Source of the DNA: Nocardioides sp. zg-1230
Lineage (GTDB): Bacteria; Actinomycetota; Actinomycetes; Propionibacteriales; Nocardioidaceae
DNA: 64,000 bases
Direction: 5' to 3'
Assembly: GCF_013155335.1 (NCBI RefSeq)
Contig: NZ_JABJQZ010000008.1
Span: 496,001 to 560,000 of the forward strand
Shown one piece after another: positions 8,909 through 16,448 of this stretch (positions are counted from its first letter, which is position 1; each line of letters opens with the position of its first letter). The position numbers were made by a program, and so were the translations under genes. The notes under the pieces are model-generated. The model did no database searches and was not told where the DNA came from. It was given only the letters and a program-made list of their open reading frames with translations.

Positions 8909-9268
8909 ATGTGGCTCGTGGTCGACCTCCTGCTCGTCGCCGTCTTCGCGGTGCTCGGCCGGCTGAGCCACCACGACTCGCTCACCGCCGCCGGCTGGTG
9001 GACGACCGCGTGGCCGTTCCTCGCGGGCACGCTGCTCGCGTGGACGGCGCTGGCCGCCCTGCGGCGACCCCCGGCCGCGGTCACCTCCGGCCTGGTCGTG
9101 TGGGCGGGGGCGCTCGTCGGGGGCATGGCGCTGCGGCAGGCGAGCGGGCAGGGCACCGCGACCGCGTTCGTCGTGGTGGCGACCCTCGTCCTGGGAGCGC
9201 TCCTGGTGCTGCCGAGGTTCGGTGCGAGGTTCAGCAGCGTCGGCGCCCGGGCCGGTGCTCGTGACTGA
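8909..9268 (+). CDS. Small membrane protein, DUF3054 type
   Basis: The 119-residue protein has about four hydrophobic helices (starting MWLVVDLLLVAVFAVLGRLS, then WPFLAGTLLAWTALAAL, VVWAGALVGGMAL, TAFVVVATLVLGALLVL). The motif VLGRLSHHD after helix 1 and the overall layout fit the DUF3054 family of actinobacterial inner-membrane proteins with no known function. It is divergent from the P450 gene, 33 bases away. Its stop overlaps the start of the transporter gene, so the two are probably co-expressed. Confidence 0.75.
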   Translation: MWLVVDLLLVAVFAVLGRLSHHDSLTAAGWWTTAWPFLAGTLLAWTALAALRRPPAAVTSGLVVWAGALVGGMALRQASGQGTATAFVVVATLVLGALLVLPRFGARFSSVGARAGARD

Positions 9269-10478
9269 CGCCGACGCCCGCCCGCGCGGCGCCGTACGCT
9301 CCACCGGCCTCGCGTTCGGCGTCCTCCTCGCCGCCGTGGTCCTGGTCTCGGTCAACCTGCGACCCGGCGCGTCGTCGCTCGGGCCGGTGCTCGAGGAGCT
9401 GCGCACCGGGCTGGGCATGAGCGCCGCGGTCGCCGGCGCCCTGACCGGCCTGCCCGGGCTGGTCTTCGGGGTCGTCGGAGCCGTCTCGGTGGTCTTCGCG
9501 CGAAAGGTCGGGATGACCGCCGGGATCACGATCGGGCTCGCGGCGGCCGCCCTCGGCCTGCTCCTGCGCGTCACGACCAGCGACGTGCCGGTCTTCCTCC
9601 TGCTCACCGTCGTCGGACTGGCCGGCATGGCCGTCGGCAACGTCCTCGTGCCCGCCTGGATCAAGGCCCACGGCCACACGGTCGCGCTGACAACCGTCTA
9701 CGGCACCGGGCTCGTCGTCGGCGCCACCCTCAGCTCCGTGGCGACGGCGCCGGTCAGCGAGGCGGCCGGGTCGTGGCGGGCCGGCCTCGGCATGTGGGGA
9801 CTCCTCGCGCTGCTCGCCCTCCCCCTGTGGGTGTGGCTCAGCGTCCACGAACGCCGCTCCCCCGCCGAGCACCAGGTCAGCGGGGACGCCGCCCCCAGCG
9901 GGCGCATCGTCCACTCCCCGACCGCGGTGGCACTGACCGTCCTCTTCGGCGTGCAGTCGATGCACGCCTACGTCCAGTTCGGCTGGCTGCCGCAGGTCTA
10001 CCGCGACGCCGGCATCTCCGCCTCGCACGCAGGGGCCCTCCAGGCCCTGCTCTCCAGCGTCGGCATCGCCGGCGCCCTGGTGCTGCCGACGGTCATCGCG
10101 CGCGGACGTGGGCTGCGGCCGATGGCCGTGTCCTTCGGCGTGCTCATGGCGCTCGGCTACACCGGCCTCGTCCTCGCCCCGGCCACGCTCCCGTGGCTGT
10201 GGGCGCTCATGCTCGGCTACTCCGGGCTGGCGTTCCCGACCGCGATCGCGCTCATCACCGCCCGCACCCGCCACCCGTCGGTGACCGCGCAGCTCTCCGG
10301 CTTCGTTCAGCCCGTCGGCTACGCCCTCGCCGCGATCGGGCCGTTCCTGGTGGGCCTCGTCCACGAGGCCACCGGCGGCTGGACGCTCGTCCTCGTGCTG
10401 CTCGCCCTCACCTCGGTGCCGCTGACCCTCGCGGGCGTTCGCGTGGCGCGACCGACGTACGTCGACGACGAGATCTGA
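9261..10478 (+). CDS. MFS transporter, CynX/NimT family
   Basis: The product of about 405 residues has 12 hydrophobic segments. The opening VSVNLRPGASSLGPVLEELR resembles the first loop of CynX/NimT-type major facilitators (cyanate, 2-nitroimidazole and related small solutes). The start is one of two GTG codons (9255 or 9261) that overlap the stop of the DUF3054 gene. The second is used here. The pseudouridine genes follow 34 bases later in the same direction, so the carrier could move a nucleoside or base, but that is only a neighbourhood argument. Confidence 0.82.
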   Translation: MTDADARPRGAVRSTGLAFGVLLAAVVLVSVNLRPGASSLGPVLEELRTGLGMSAAVAGALTGLPGLVFGVVGAVSVVFARKVGMTAGITIGLAAAALGLLLRVTTSDVPVFLLLTVVGLAGMAVGNVLVPAWIKAHGHTVALTTVYGTGLVVGATLSSVATAPVSEAAGSWRAGLGMWGLLALLALPLWVWLSVHERRSPAEHQVSGDAAPSGRIVHSPTAVALTVLFGVQSMHAYVQFGWLPQVYRDAGISASHAGALQALLSSVGIAGALVLPTVIARGRGLRPMAVSFGVLMALGYTGLVLAPATLPWLWALMLGYSGLAFPTAIALITARTRHPSVTAQLSGFVQPVGYALAAIGPFLVGLVHEATGGWTLVLVLLALTSVPLTLAGVRVARPTYVDDEI

Positions 10479-10512
10479 CGCGCGCCGTTCGTCGCTCTGT
10501 CAGGATCTGGGC

Positions 10513-11412
10513 GTGAGGCAGTGGGTGGTGGTCGTCGGCGGCACCAACATGGACGTCGTCGCCCGTACGTCCGCGCCACTCGTCCCGGCGACCAGCAACC
10601 CGGGCCACACCCGGATCTCACCCGGCGGCGTGGGCCGCAACATCGCCGCCTGCCTCGGACTGCTCGGCGCGCCGGTGCGGCTGGTGTCCGCCGTCGGCGA
10701 CGACGCCTTCGGTGACGAGGCGCTGCGCGTGACGGCCGCGTGCGGTGCGGACGTGTCGGCCGTACGCCGCGCGCCCGGCGCCACCGGCACCTACACCGCC
10801 GTGCTCGACGACCGCGGCGAGCTCGTGGCCGCGGTGTCAGACATGGCGATCGTCGACCGGCTCGTGCTCGAGACCGTGCACCTCACCGACGCCGCGCTGG
10901 TCGTGCTCGACGGCAACCTCGCCCACGCCCAGGCGACCCGGGTCGTCGCCGCGGCCGCGGCCGCGGGCGTCCCGCTCGCGTTCGAGCCGGTCTCGGTGGC
11001 GAAGGCCGGGCGGCTGGCGGACCTGGTGCACGACCTCTTACTCGTCACGCCCAACTCCGACGAGCTCGCCGCCCTCACCGGCCGGCCCGCCTCGGACTGG
11101 CGCGCCTCGGTCGCCGACCTCCACGACCGGGGCGTCGAGCACGTGTGGCTGCGGCAGGGGGCGGACGGCTCCTGGATGTGCAGCCGGGGCGCGGAGCCGA
11201 CCCACCTGCCCGCCACAGCCGCCACCGTCGTCGACGTGACCGGCGCGGGCGACGCGATGCTGGCCGCGTGGGTCGCGGCGTGGCTCGGCGGGGCCGACCC
11301 CGTCGAGGCCGCGCGCCTCGGTCACCGCGCCGCAGCCGCCACCGTCGAGAGCCCCCACACCGTCCGGCCCGACCTGGCCGACGTGCTCGCCCGACCCGAG
11401 GAGCGCCCCTGA
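10513..11412 (+). CDS. psuK: PfkB-family kinase, probable pseudouridine kinase
   Basis: The 299-residue protein of the ribokinase/PfkB family has the N-terminal signature GGVGRNIAACLGLLGAPVRLVSAVGDD and the C-terminal catalytic loop VVDVTGAGDAMLAAWVAAWL, with the DTGAGD-type aspartate acting as base (VTGAGD here). PfkB kinases phosphorylate sugars and nucleosides. Because the next gene, which overlaps it by one base, is psuG, the likely substrate is pseudouridine, giving pseudouridine 5'-phosphate. The start is GTG. If the pairing with psuG were removed, only 'sugar/nucleoside kinase' could be claimed. Confidence 0.85.
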   Translation: MRQWVVVVGGTNMDVVARTSAPLVPATSNPGHTRISPGGVGRNIAACLGLLGAPVRLVSAVGDDAFGDEALRVTAACGADVSAVRRAPGATGTYTAVLDDRGELVAAVSDMAIVDRLVLETVHLTDAALVVLDGNLAHAQATRVVAAAAAAGVPLAFEPVSVAKAGRLADLVHDLLLVTPNSDELAALTGRPASDWRASVADLHDRGVEHVWLRQGADGSWMCSRGAEPTHLPATAATVVDVTGAGDAMLAAWVAAWLGGADPVEAARLGHRAAAATVESPHTVRPDLADVLARPEERP

Positions 11413-12314
11413 TGCTGACGATCACCGACGAGGTCCGCGACGCGCTCGCGGCGGGGCGGCCCGTCGTCGCACTGGAGAGCACGATCATCAGCCACGGCAT
11501 GCCGTACCCGCAGAACGTGGAGATGGCTCGCACCGTCGAGGGCATCGTCCGCGACGGCGGCGCGGTGCCGGCGACGATCGCGGTGCTCCACGGCAGGCCG
11601 ACCATCGGCCTCTCCCCCGACGACCTCGAGCTGCTGGCCTCGGACGCATCGGTCATGAAGGTCTCGATCCGCGACCTGCCCTACGTCGTCTCGCGCGGGC
11701 TGCACGGGGCGACGACGGTCGCGTCGACGATGCGGCTGGCGGCCCTCGCCGGCATCAGCGTCTTCGTGACCGGCGGTCTCGGCGGCGTGCACCGCGGGGC
11801 GGAGACGTCGTACGACGTGTCGGCTGACCTCACCGAGCTGTCGACGACGTCGGTCGCGGTGGTCTGCGCCGGCGTGAAGAGCATCCTCGACATCGGGCTG
11901 ACGCTGGAGAAGCTCGAGACGCTCGGCGTGCCCGTCCTGGGCTACCGCACGGACGAGTTCCCGTCGTTCTTCTCGCGCTCGTCGGGCTTCGGGGCGCCGA
12001 TGCGGGTCGACTCCCCCGCCGAGGTCGCCGCGCTGATGCAGGCCAAGTGGGACCTCGGGCTGACTGGCGGCGTCGTCGTCGCCAACCCGATCCCGGCCGA
12101 GTCGGAGATCCCCGCGGAGGAGATCGGCGGCATCATCGAGCAGGCCCTCGCCGACATGGACTCCCTCGGCATCACCGGCAAGGACGCCACGCCCTACCTG
12201 CTGGGCCGCATCGTCGAGATCAGCGACGGCGCCTCGCTCGCGGCGAACATCGCGCTCGTCGAGCACAACGCCCGGCTCGGCGCGGCGATCGCGCGCGAGC
12301 ACGCCTCGCGCTAG
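11412..12314 (+). CDS. psuG: Pseudouridine-5'-phosphate glycosidase
   Basis: The 300-residue protein shows the PsuG/IndA family pattern from the start: VALESTIISHGMPYPQNVE, GAVPATIAVLHGRPTIGL, KVSIRDLPYVVSRG, VFVTGGLGGVHRGAE, and a late block GGVVVANPIPAESEIPAEEI. The enzyme breaks the C-C glycosidic bond of pseudouridine 5'-phosphate to uracil and ribose 5-phosphate, so the pair recycles modified nucleosides from RNA turnover. The ATG shares one base with the psuK stop (TGATG). Its stop overlaps the convergent YccF gene within a CTAG. Confidence 0.93.
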   Translation: MLTITDEVRDALAAGRPVVALESTIISHGMPYPQNVEMARTVEGIVRDGGAVPATIAVLHGRPTIGLSPDDLELLASDASVMKVSIRDLPYVVSRGLHGATTVASTMRLAALAGISVFVTGGLGGVHRGAETSYDVSADLTELSTTSVAVVCAGVKSILDIGLTLEKLETLGVPVLGYRTDEFPSFFSRSSGFGAPMRVDSPAEVAALMQAKWDLGLTGGVVVANPIPAESEIPAEEIGGIIEQALADMDSLGITGKDATPYLLGRIVEISDGASLAANIALVEHNARLGAAIAREHASR

Positions 12315-12730
12315 CGGCGGCGGTCGAACTCGCCGTCCCCGGTCGGCACGATGTCCTTGCCGAGCGGCGCCAGCGAGATCGGGATGAGCTTGAGGTCGGC
12401 CAGGGCGAGCGGGATGCCGATGATCGTGATGGCGAGCGCCACCGCGGACACGACGTGGGCGATGACGAGCCACCACCCTGCCAGCAGGAACCAGATCACG
12501 TTGCCGAGGAACGACCCCACCCCGGCGGACGGCTTGGCGACGATCGTGCGACCGAACGGCCACAGCGCGAACGTTGCGATGCGGAAGGACGCGATGGCCC
12601 ACGGGATCGTGATGATCGGGATGCACAGCAGCACCCCGGCGAGCACGTAGCCCAGGAACAGCCAGATCCCGCCGAAGACCAGCCAGATGACGTTCAGCAA
12701 CAGGCGCACGTGGCGATCCAACCAGACCAC
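12311..12730 (-). CDS. yccF: YccF-domain inner-membrane protein
   Basis: The 139-residue protein has two copies of the short YccF module. Copy one begins LLLNVIWLVFGGIWLFLGYV and copy two GNVIWFLLAGWWLVIAHVV; each is followed by an IPIITIPWAIA / IIGIPLALADLKL loop. The charged tail ends EFDRRR. YccF proteins are inner-membrane proteins without an established role. The start lies 18 bases after the stop of the upstream mycoredoxin-like gene, suggesting a two-gene unit. Confidence 0.85.
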   Translation of the reverse strand: MVWLDRHVRLLLNVIWLVFGGIWLFLGYVLAGVLLCIPIITIPWAIASFRIATFALWPFGRTIVAKPSAGVGSFLGNVIWFLLAGWWLVIAHVVSAVALAITIIGIPLALADLKLIPISLAPLGKDIVPTGDGEFDRRR

Positions 12731-12748
12731 CGGGTGCGAGCGGCGCGC

Positions 12749-13054
12749 TCAGAGCGCGGCGAGGACCTCGCGCGGCGGCGGGTTGGTGCGCGCCACACCA
12801 CCCACGACGACCGTCGGGACGACCTCGTCGCCGCCGTTGACGCTCCTGACGTACGCCGACGCCGCGGGGTCGGCCCACACGTCGACCCACACGACGTCAG
12901 CAGCCCGCTTGCCGAGCACGAGCTCGAGGCGTTTGCAGAACGGGCAACCCTTGCGCCAGTAGACGACCACCCGCCCGTCGTCCGCCGCGCGCGCACCTTC
13001 GACGGCGGACACCGATGCGGGTTTCCGGTTGAACACGTCGACCAGTATGCCCAC
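12749..13054 (-). CDS. Glutaredoxin/mycoredoxin-like protein
   Basis: This 101-residue thioredoxin-fold protein has the active site WRKGCPFCKRLE (CPFC) and the cis-proline loop EVVPTVVVGG. In actinobacteria, small glutaredoxin-like proteins of this kind (mycoredoxins) reduce mixed disulfides with mycothiol in the cytosol. The N-terminal 25 residues look like an unstructured extension, so a later start is possible. It is divergent from the VOC-protein gene with a 26-base gap. Confidence 0.85.
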   Translation of the reverse strand: MGILVDVFNRKPASVSAVEGARAADDGRVVVYWRKGCPFCKRLELVLGKRAADVVWVDVWADPAASAYVRSVNGGDEVVPTVVVGGVARTNPPPREVLAAL

Positions 13055-13080
13055 GCCCGGATGGCTGCTTGGATCGCAGC

Positions 13081-13497
13081 ATGGCTTCCCGACTGACCGA
13101 GATCTCCCTCGACTGCCACGACCCCGAACTCCTCGCCGACTTCTGGTGCGGCGTGCTGGGCTGGGTCGTGGTCCACCGCGAGCCGGGCCTCGTCGAGATC
13201 AGCCCGGAGCGGGTCGAGGACCAGCAGCTGCTGGACGCCGTGCGCTCCGGACCGGTCTGCCCGACGATCTTCCTGGCGAAGGTCGACGAGCCCAAGACGG
13301 TGAAGAACCGCTCGCACTTCGACGTCTCCCCCGTCGACGTACCGCACGAGGAGGAGGTGGAGCGCATCCTCGCCCTGGGCGCGACGCGGGCCGACATCGG
13401 GCAGACCGGCGAGGAGTCGTGGACCGTGCTGGCGGACCCCGAGGGCAACGAGTTCTGCGTGCTCCGGAGCCTCGCGCCGGGGCACTTCACGCTGTGA
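13081..13497 (+). CDS. VOC (glyoxalase-like) family protein
   Basis: The 138-residue protein has the paired beta-alpha-beta-beta-beta layout of the VOC superfamily: LTEISLDCHDPELLADFWCGVLGW at the start, RSHFDVSPVD in the middle, and LADPEGNEFCVL at the end, the last being typical of Glyoxalase_6-type proteins. Catalytic function cannot be assigned, since members include lyases, dioxygenases and binding proteins. The ATG is preferred over a TTG 12 bases upstream. The stop overlaps the acetyltransferase start (GTGA). Confidence 0.85.
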   Translation: MASRLTEISLDCHDPELLADFWCGVLGWVVVHREPGLVEISPERVEDQQLLDAVRSGPVCPTIFLAKVDEPKTVKNRSHFDVSPVDVPHEEEVERILALGATRADIGQTGEESWTVLADPEGNEFCVLRSLAPGHFTL

Positions 13498-14057
13498 CCG
13501 GTCTCGACGTGCGCCTGCCGGTCGAGACCGAGCGGCTGGTCCTGCGAGCGCATCGGGCGACCGACCTCGACGACCTCCTCGCCTTCCACTCCGACCCCGA
13601 GGTGGTGCGCTACGTGCCGTGGCCGGTCCGCGACCGCAGGGCCACCGCGGAGACGCTGCAGGTCAAGCTGACCCAGACCGAGCTCATCGCCCACGGCCAG
13701 TGGCTCGTGCTGGCCGTCGAGCTGCGGTCGACGGGCGCCGTGATCGGCGAGGTGCTGCTCAAGTGGGCCTCGGAACGCCAGGGCGAGGTGGGCTTCGCGC
13801 TCGCCCGCGAGCACCACGGCCGGGGATACGCCGCCGAGGCCGCCACCGCGATGCTGCGCCTCGGCTTCGACGACCTCGGCTTCCACCGCATCACGGCCGT
13901 CTGCATCGAGGGCAACACCCAGTCCGCCCGGCTGCTGACCCGGCTCGGCATGCGGCAGGAGGCCCGCCTGGTCGACAACGTGCACTTCAAGGGCGCGTGG
14001 GCCACCCAGCTGGTGTTCGCGATGCTCGAGGACGAGTGGCGATCCGGGGATCGATAG
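13494..14057 (+). CDS. GNAT-family N-acetyltransferase (RimJ/RimL type)
   Basis: The 187-residue protein starts with LPVETERLVLRAHRATDLDD, the usual opening of RimJ/RimL-like acetyltransferases. Motif A for acetyl-CoA binding reads EHHGRGYAAEAATAMLRLGF, and motif B NTQSARLLTRLGM. It transfers acetyl groups from acetyl-CoA to an unknown amine, protein terminus or antibiotic. The GTG start overlaps the VOC gene stop, so the pair is co-translated. Confidence 0.88.
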   Translation: MTGLDVRLPVETERLVLRAHRATDLDDLLAFHSDPEVVRYVPWPVRDRRATAETLQVKLTQTELIAHGQWLVLAVELRSTGAVIGEVLLKWASERQGEVGFALAREHHGRGYAAEAATAMLRLGFDDLGFHRITAVCIEGNTQSARLLTRLGMRQEARLVDNVHFKGAWATQLVFAMLEDEWRSGDR

Positions 14058-14336
14058 ATCCGCACACCGCGGCCCCACCGATCGGTTGCGACGACCAGCG
14101 GGGCCTCGACCGTTCCCCCTGTCGGCCTGATCCACGTCTACCCGAGCCCCGTGGGGCTGCTCAACACCCCGATGGCGGGTGGACAGACCCTGCCCTGCTC
14201 GCCGTCGTACGGACCGAACGGGGGGAGCCGACCGCCCGTCACGCGCTCGACGACCGCCCCGGCGGGCGTTGGGTCCGTCCGACGGCGCTGGTCGCGAGCC
14301 CGAGCGCGCGGGTCGTGCGGCTGCCACGATGTGGCC
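14058..14336. other. Non-coding spacer upstream of the MgtE-like gene
   Basis: This 279-base spacer has no convincing coding frame. A short inverted repeat, AGCCCCGTGGGGCT, lies near 14142-14155. I looked for the layered stem arrangement of an Mg2+-sensing leader and did not recognise one. Confidence 0.4.
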
Positions 14337-15362
14337 ATGACCGTGCCGACCGCGCTGCCCGGAGCGTCGGAGCCGCTCTTCCCGGGCTCCATCGAGACCT
14401 ACCTGATCACCGACGTGCCGCTCTGCAGCCCCTCGACCACGGTGGCCGAGCTCCACCGGATCCTCGTGGGCGGCCGCTTCGACTCGGTGGCGGACGTGGC
14501 GGTCGTGGAGCAGGGCGGCGGGGACGCGGACCCGAGCTCCACCCGGCACCGCCTCCTGGGCCTGATCCGCGTCGAGACGGTCCTCGGCGCCGATCCGTCC
14601 GCACGGGCCGCCGACCTGATGGACCCCGATCCACCCGCCGTGGCTCCGGGCACCGACCAGGAGGCCGCGGCGTGGAAGGCCGCGCACCACGGAGAGTCGA
14701 GCCTGGCCGTCGTGGACGACGAGGGCGGCTTCCGGGGACTGGTCACGCCCCAGCGACTGCTGACCGTGCTGCTCACCGAGCACGACCAGGACCTCGCCCG
14801 GCTGGGCGGCTTCATGAGCTCCTCGGCCTCGGCACGCCACGCGATGGACGAGCCCCTCGCAGCGCGCCTGTGGCACCGGCTGCCGTGGCTGCTCATCGGG
14901 CTCCTCGGTTCTGCCGGCGCGGCCGTGCTCGTGCGTGGGTTCGAGGAGGGCCTGGCCGCCGACGTGCGGCTCGCCTTCTTCATCCCGGGCATCGTCTACA
15001 TGGCCGACGCGGTGGGGACGCAGACCGAGGCGCTGGTCATCCGCGGGCTGTCGGTGGGTGTTCCCATCGCGCGGGTCTTCCGCCTGGAGTCGCTGACCGG
15101 CCTGCTCGTGGGGCTGGTCCTCGCCGGCGCCACCCTGCCGGCCGTCTGGTGGGTGCTCGGCTCCGCAGAGCTGGCCGTGACCGTCGCCCTCGCACTGCTC
15201 GCAGCGTGCACCGTCGCAACCGTGATCGCCATGGCGCTGCCCTGGCTCGTCGCGCGCATGGGTCGTGACCCCGCCTTCGGCAGCGGACCGCTCGCGACGG
15301 TCATCCAGGACCTGTTGTCGCTGATGATCTACTTCGCCGTCGCCGCCGTCATCGTCGGCTGA
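14337..15362 (+). CDS. MgtE-type divalent cation transporter, CBS pair plus membrane domain
   Basis: The 341-residue protein has two CBS motifs at residues 20-150 (DVPLCSPSTTVAELHRIL; ESSLAVVDDEGGFRGLVTPQRLL). The MgtE pore domain follows (LPWLLIGLLGSAGAAVLVRGFEEG; FFIPGIVYMADAVGTQTEALVIRGLS), with about five helices, and the chain ends with VIQDLLSLMIYFAVAAVIV. MgtE family members move Mg2+ and gate it through cytosolic CBS and N domains. This one lacks the usual N-terminal superhelical domain and is about 100 residues short of typical MgtE. The start is the ATG at MTVPTALPG. Confidence 0.85.
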   Translation: MTVPTALPGASEPLFPGSIETYLITDVPLCSPSTTVAELHRILVGGRFDSVADVAVVEQGGGDADPSSTRHRLLGLIRVETVLGADPSARAADLMDPDPPAVAPGTDQEAAAWKAAHHGESSLAVVDDEGGFRGLVTPQRLLTVLLTEHDQDLARLGGFMSSSASARHAMDEPLAARLWHRLPWLLIGLLGSAGAAVLVRGFEEGLAADVRLAFFIPGIVYMADAVGTQTEALVIRGLSVGVPIARVFRLESLTGLLVGLVLAGATLPAVWWVLGSAELAVTVALALLAACTVATVIAMALPWLVARMGRDPAFGSGPLATVIQDLLSLMIYFAVAAVIVG

Positions 15363-15405
15363 GCCGGGTCGGACGCCGGACGGCTCGGCCGGGCGTCGAG
15401 GGTCG

Positions 15406-16254
15406 TCACGTGGCCCTGGACATGAACTCGCGCAGCACGCGCGCGAAGCGATCGGGGTCGTCGAGGTGCGGGAAGTGGCCTGCACCCTCGAACAGCTCGA
15501 CGCGACAGTCGGGGAGGGCTCGCTGCGCGTTGAGCGCGTGCCACGCCGGGATCATCCGGTCCCGGGATCCCCACACGATCAGCGTCGGCGGCGGCGTCAC
15601 TGCTTCGAGGTGGTCGTGGGCGCTGATGCTCTGGCCGCCGATGTCGATCACCGCGCGGGTGGTGGCGAGGAACGCGCGACGGCTCTCCCGGTCACCCAGC
15701 GAGGTGAACCCGCGCCAGATGGCCCCGATGTCCGCCCCCGGCTTCCAGCCCACCCGCTGCGCGCCGCGACCGAGCGCCTCGACCCGCTGGAGAACTGGCG
15801 CGGAGGCGACGACCCCGAGCACCTGCTCGGCGCCGGGAAGCGTCGCCGAGCGGAGCACGAGGTTGACCTCACGCCCGAGGCCGCCGCTCGCGACGAGCAC
15901 GAGGCGGTCCACCCGGTCGGGGAAGAGATAGTAGAACTGCATCGCGATGCCCCCGCCCAGCGAGTGCCCGACGAGGGTGACCCGTTCCACGCCCAGGTGG
16001 TCGAGCAGGTCGCGCAACGTCGCGGCATGTGAGCCGAGCGAGTAGTCGCCCGTCGGCTTGGCGGAGGCTCCGTGCCCGAAGAGGTCCGGCACCAGCACCC
16101 GGTGGTCGTCGTCGATCTCGTCGACGAGGTGGGCCCACTGGCGCTGCGAGCCGAGGATGCCGTGGATGAAGAGCACGGCCGGGCCGGAGCCGCTGTCGAC
16201 GTACGACAGCTCGTGGCCGTGGAGCACGACCGTCTGCGGGGCCAGGGTGACCAT
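15406..16254 (-). CDS. Alpha/beta-hydrolase
   Basis: The 282-residue enzyme has the nucleophile elbow GHSLGG, the oxyanion strand LFIHGILGS, an acid in VWGSRDRMIP, and the catalytic histidine in FEGAGHFPHLDDP. The set fits epoxide hydrolase/meta-cleavage hydrolase-like esterases acting in the cytosol. Three start codons lie close together (16266 GTG, 16260 ATG, 16254 ATG). The last has GAGG six bases upstream and is chosen. A perfect GTTACC/GGTAAC palindrome sits about 24 bases upstream, suggesting TetR-type control. Confidence 0.87.
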   Translation of the reverse strand: MVTLAPQTVVLHGHELSYVDSGSGPAVLFIHGILGSQRQWAHLVDEIDDDHRVLVPDLFGHGASAKPTGDYSLGSHAATLRDLLDHLGVERVTLVGHSLGGGIAMQFYYLFPDRVDRLVLVASGGLGREVNLVLRSATLPGAEQVLGVVASAPVLQRVEALGRGAQRVGWKPGADIGAIWRGFTSLGDRESRRAFLATTRAVIDIGGQSISAHDHLEAVTPPPTLIVWGSRDRMIPAWHALNAQRALPDCRVELFEGAGHFPHLDDPDRFARVLREFMSRAT

Positions 16255-16277
16255 CAGCATCCTCACTGTGACGGAGT

Positions 16278-16293
16278 GTTACCCCACGGTAAC
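16278..16293. promoter_or_regulatory. Candidate operator GTTACC-N4-GGTAAC
   Basis: Perfect 6-base arms around CCAC form a dyad typical in size for a TetR- or GntR-type repressor. It lies directly upstream of the alpha/beta-hydrolase gene. No regulator gene is adjacent, so a trans-acting factor must be assumed. Confidence 0.4.
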
Positions 16294-16418
16294 CCCGTGC
16301 GGCACCACCGCGGCCGATCTGGGTCGAAGATCACGCGCCGACCCACCCGTCCGAGGCCCGGCGGTCACTGCAGCTCGCCGCCCTATTCACGTTCGATCGC
16401 GCAGGGTGCCGCGCATCA

Positions 16419-16435
16419 CCGGGTTGGCAGCCCGG
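16419..16435 (-). terminator. Possible terminator of the PP2C gene
   Basis: CCGGGTT and AGCCCGG can pair (one G-T) around GGC, 14 bases downstream of the phosphatase stop codon. The stem is short and lacks a T-tract, as is common in high-GC actinobacteria. Confidence 0.4.
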
Positions 16436-16448
16436 CTGGGAATCCCAT

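Noticed and set aside
8876..9679. N-terminal extension of the P450 frame (up to 268 extra codons)
   Set aside because: The extension overlaps the DUF3054 and transporter genes, and the P450 is full length from MAAPTTELR.
14058..14336. Mg2+ riboswitch upstream of the MgtE-like gene
   Set aside because: Only one short inverted repeat is visible, and the multi-stem core arrangement of known Mg2+ sensors was not recognised.
12897..15485. 862-codon minus-strand frame
   Set aside because: It overlaps the well-supported VOC, GNAT and MgtE-like genes on the opposite strand and shows no recognisable motif.
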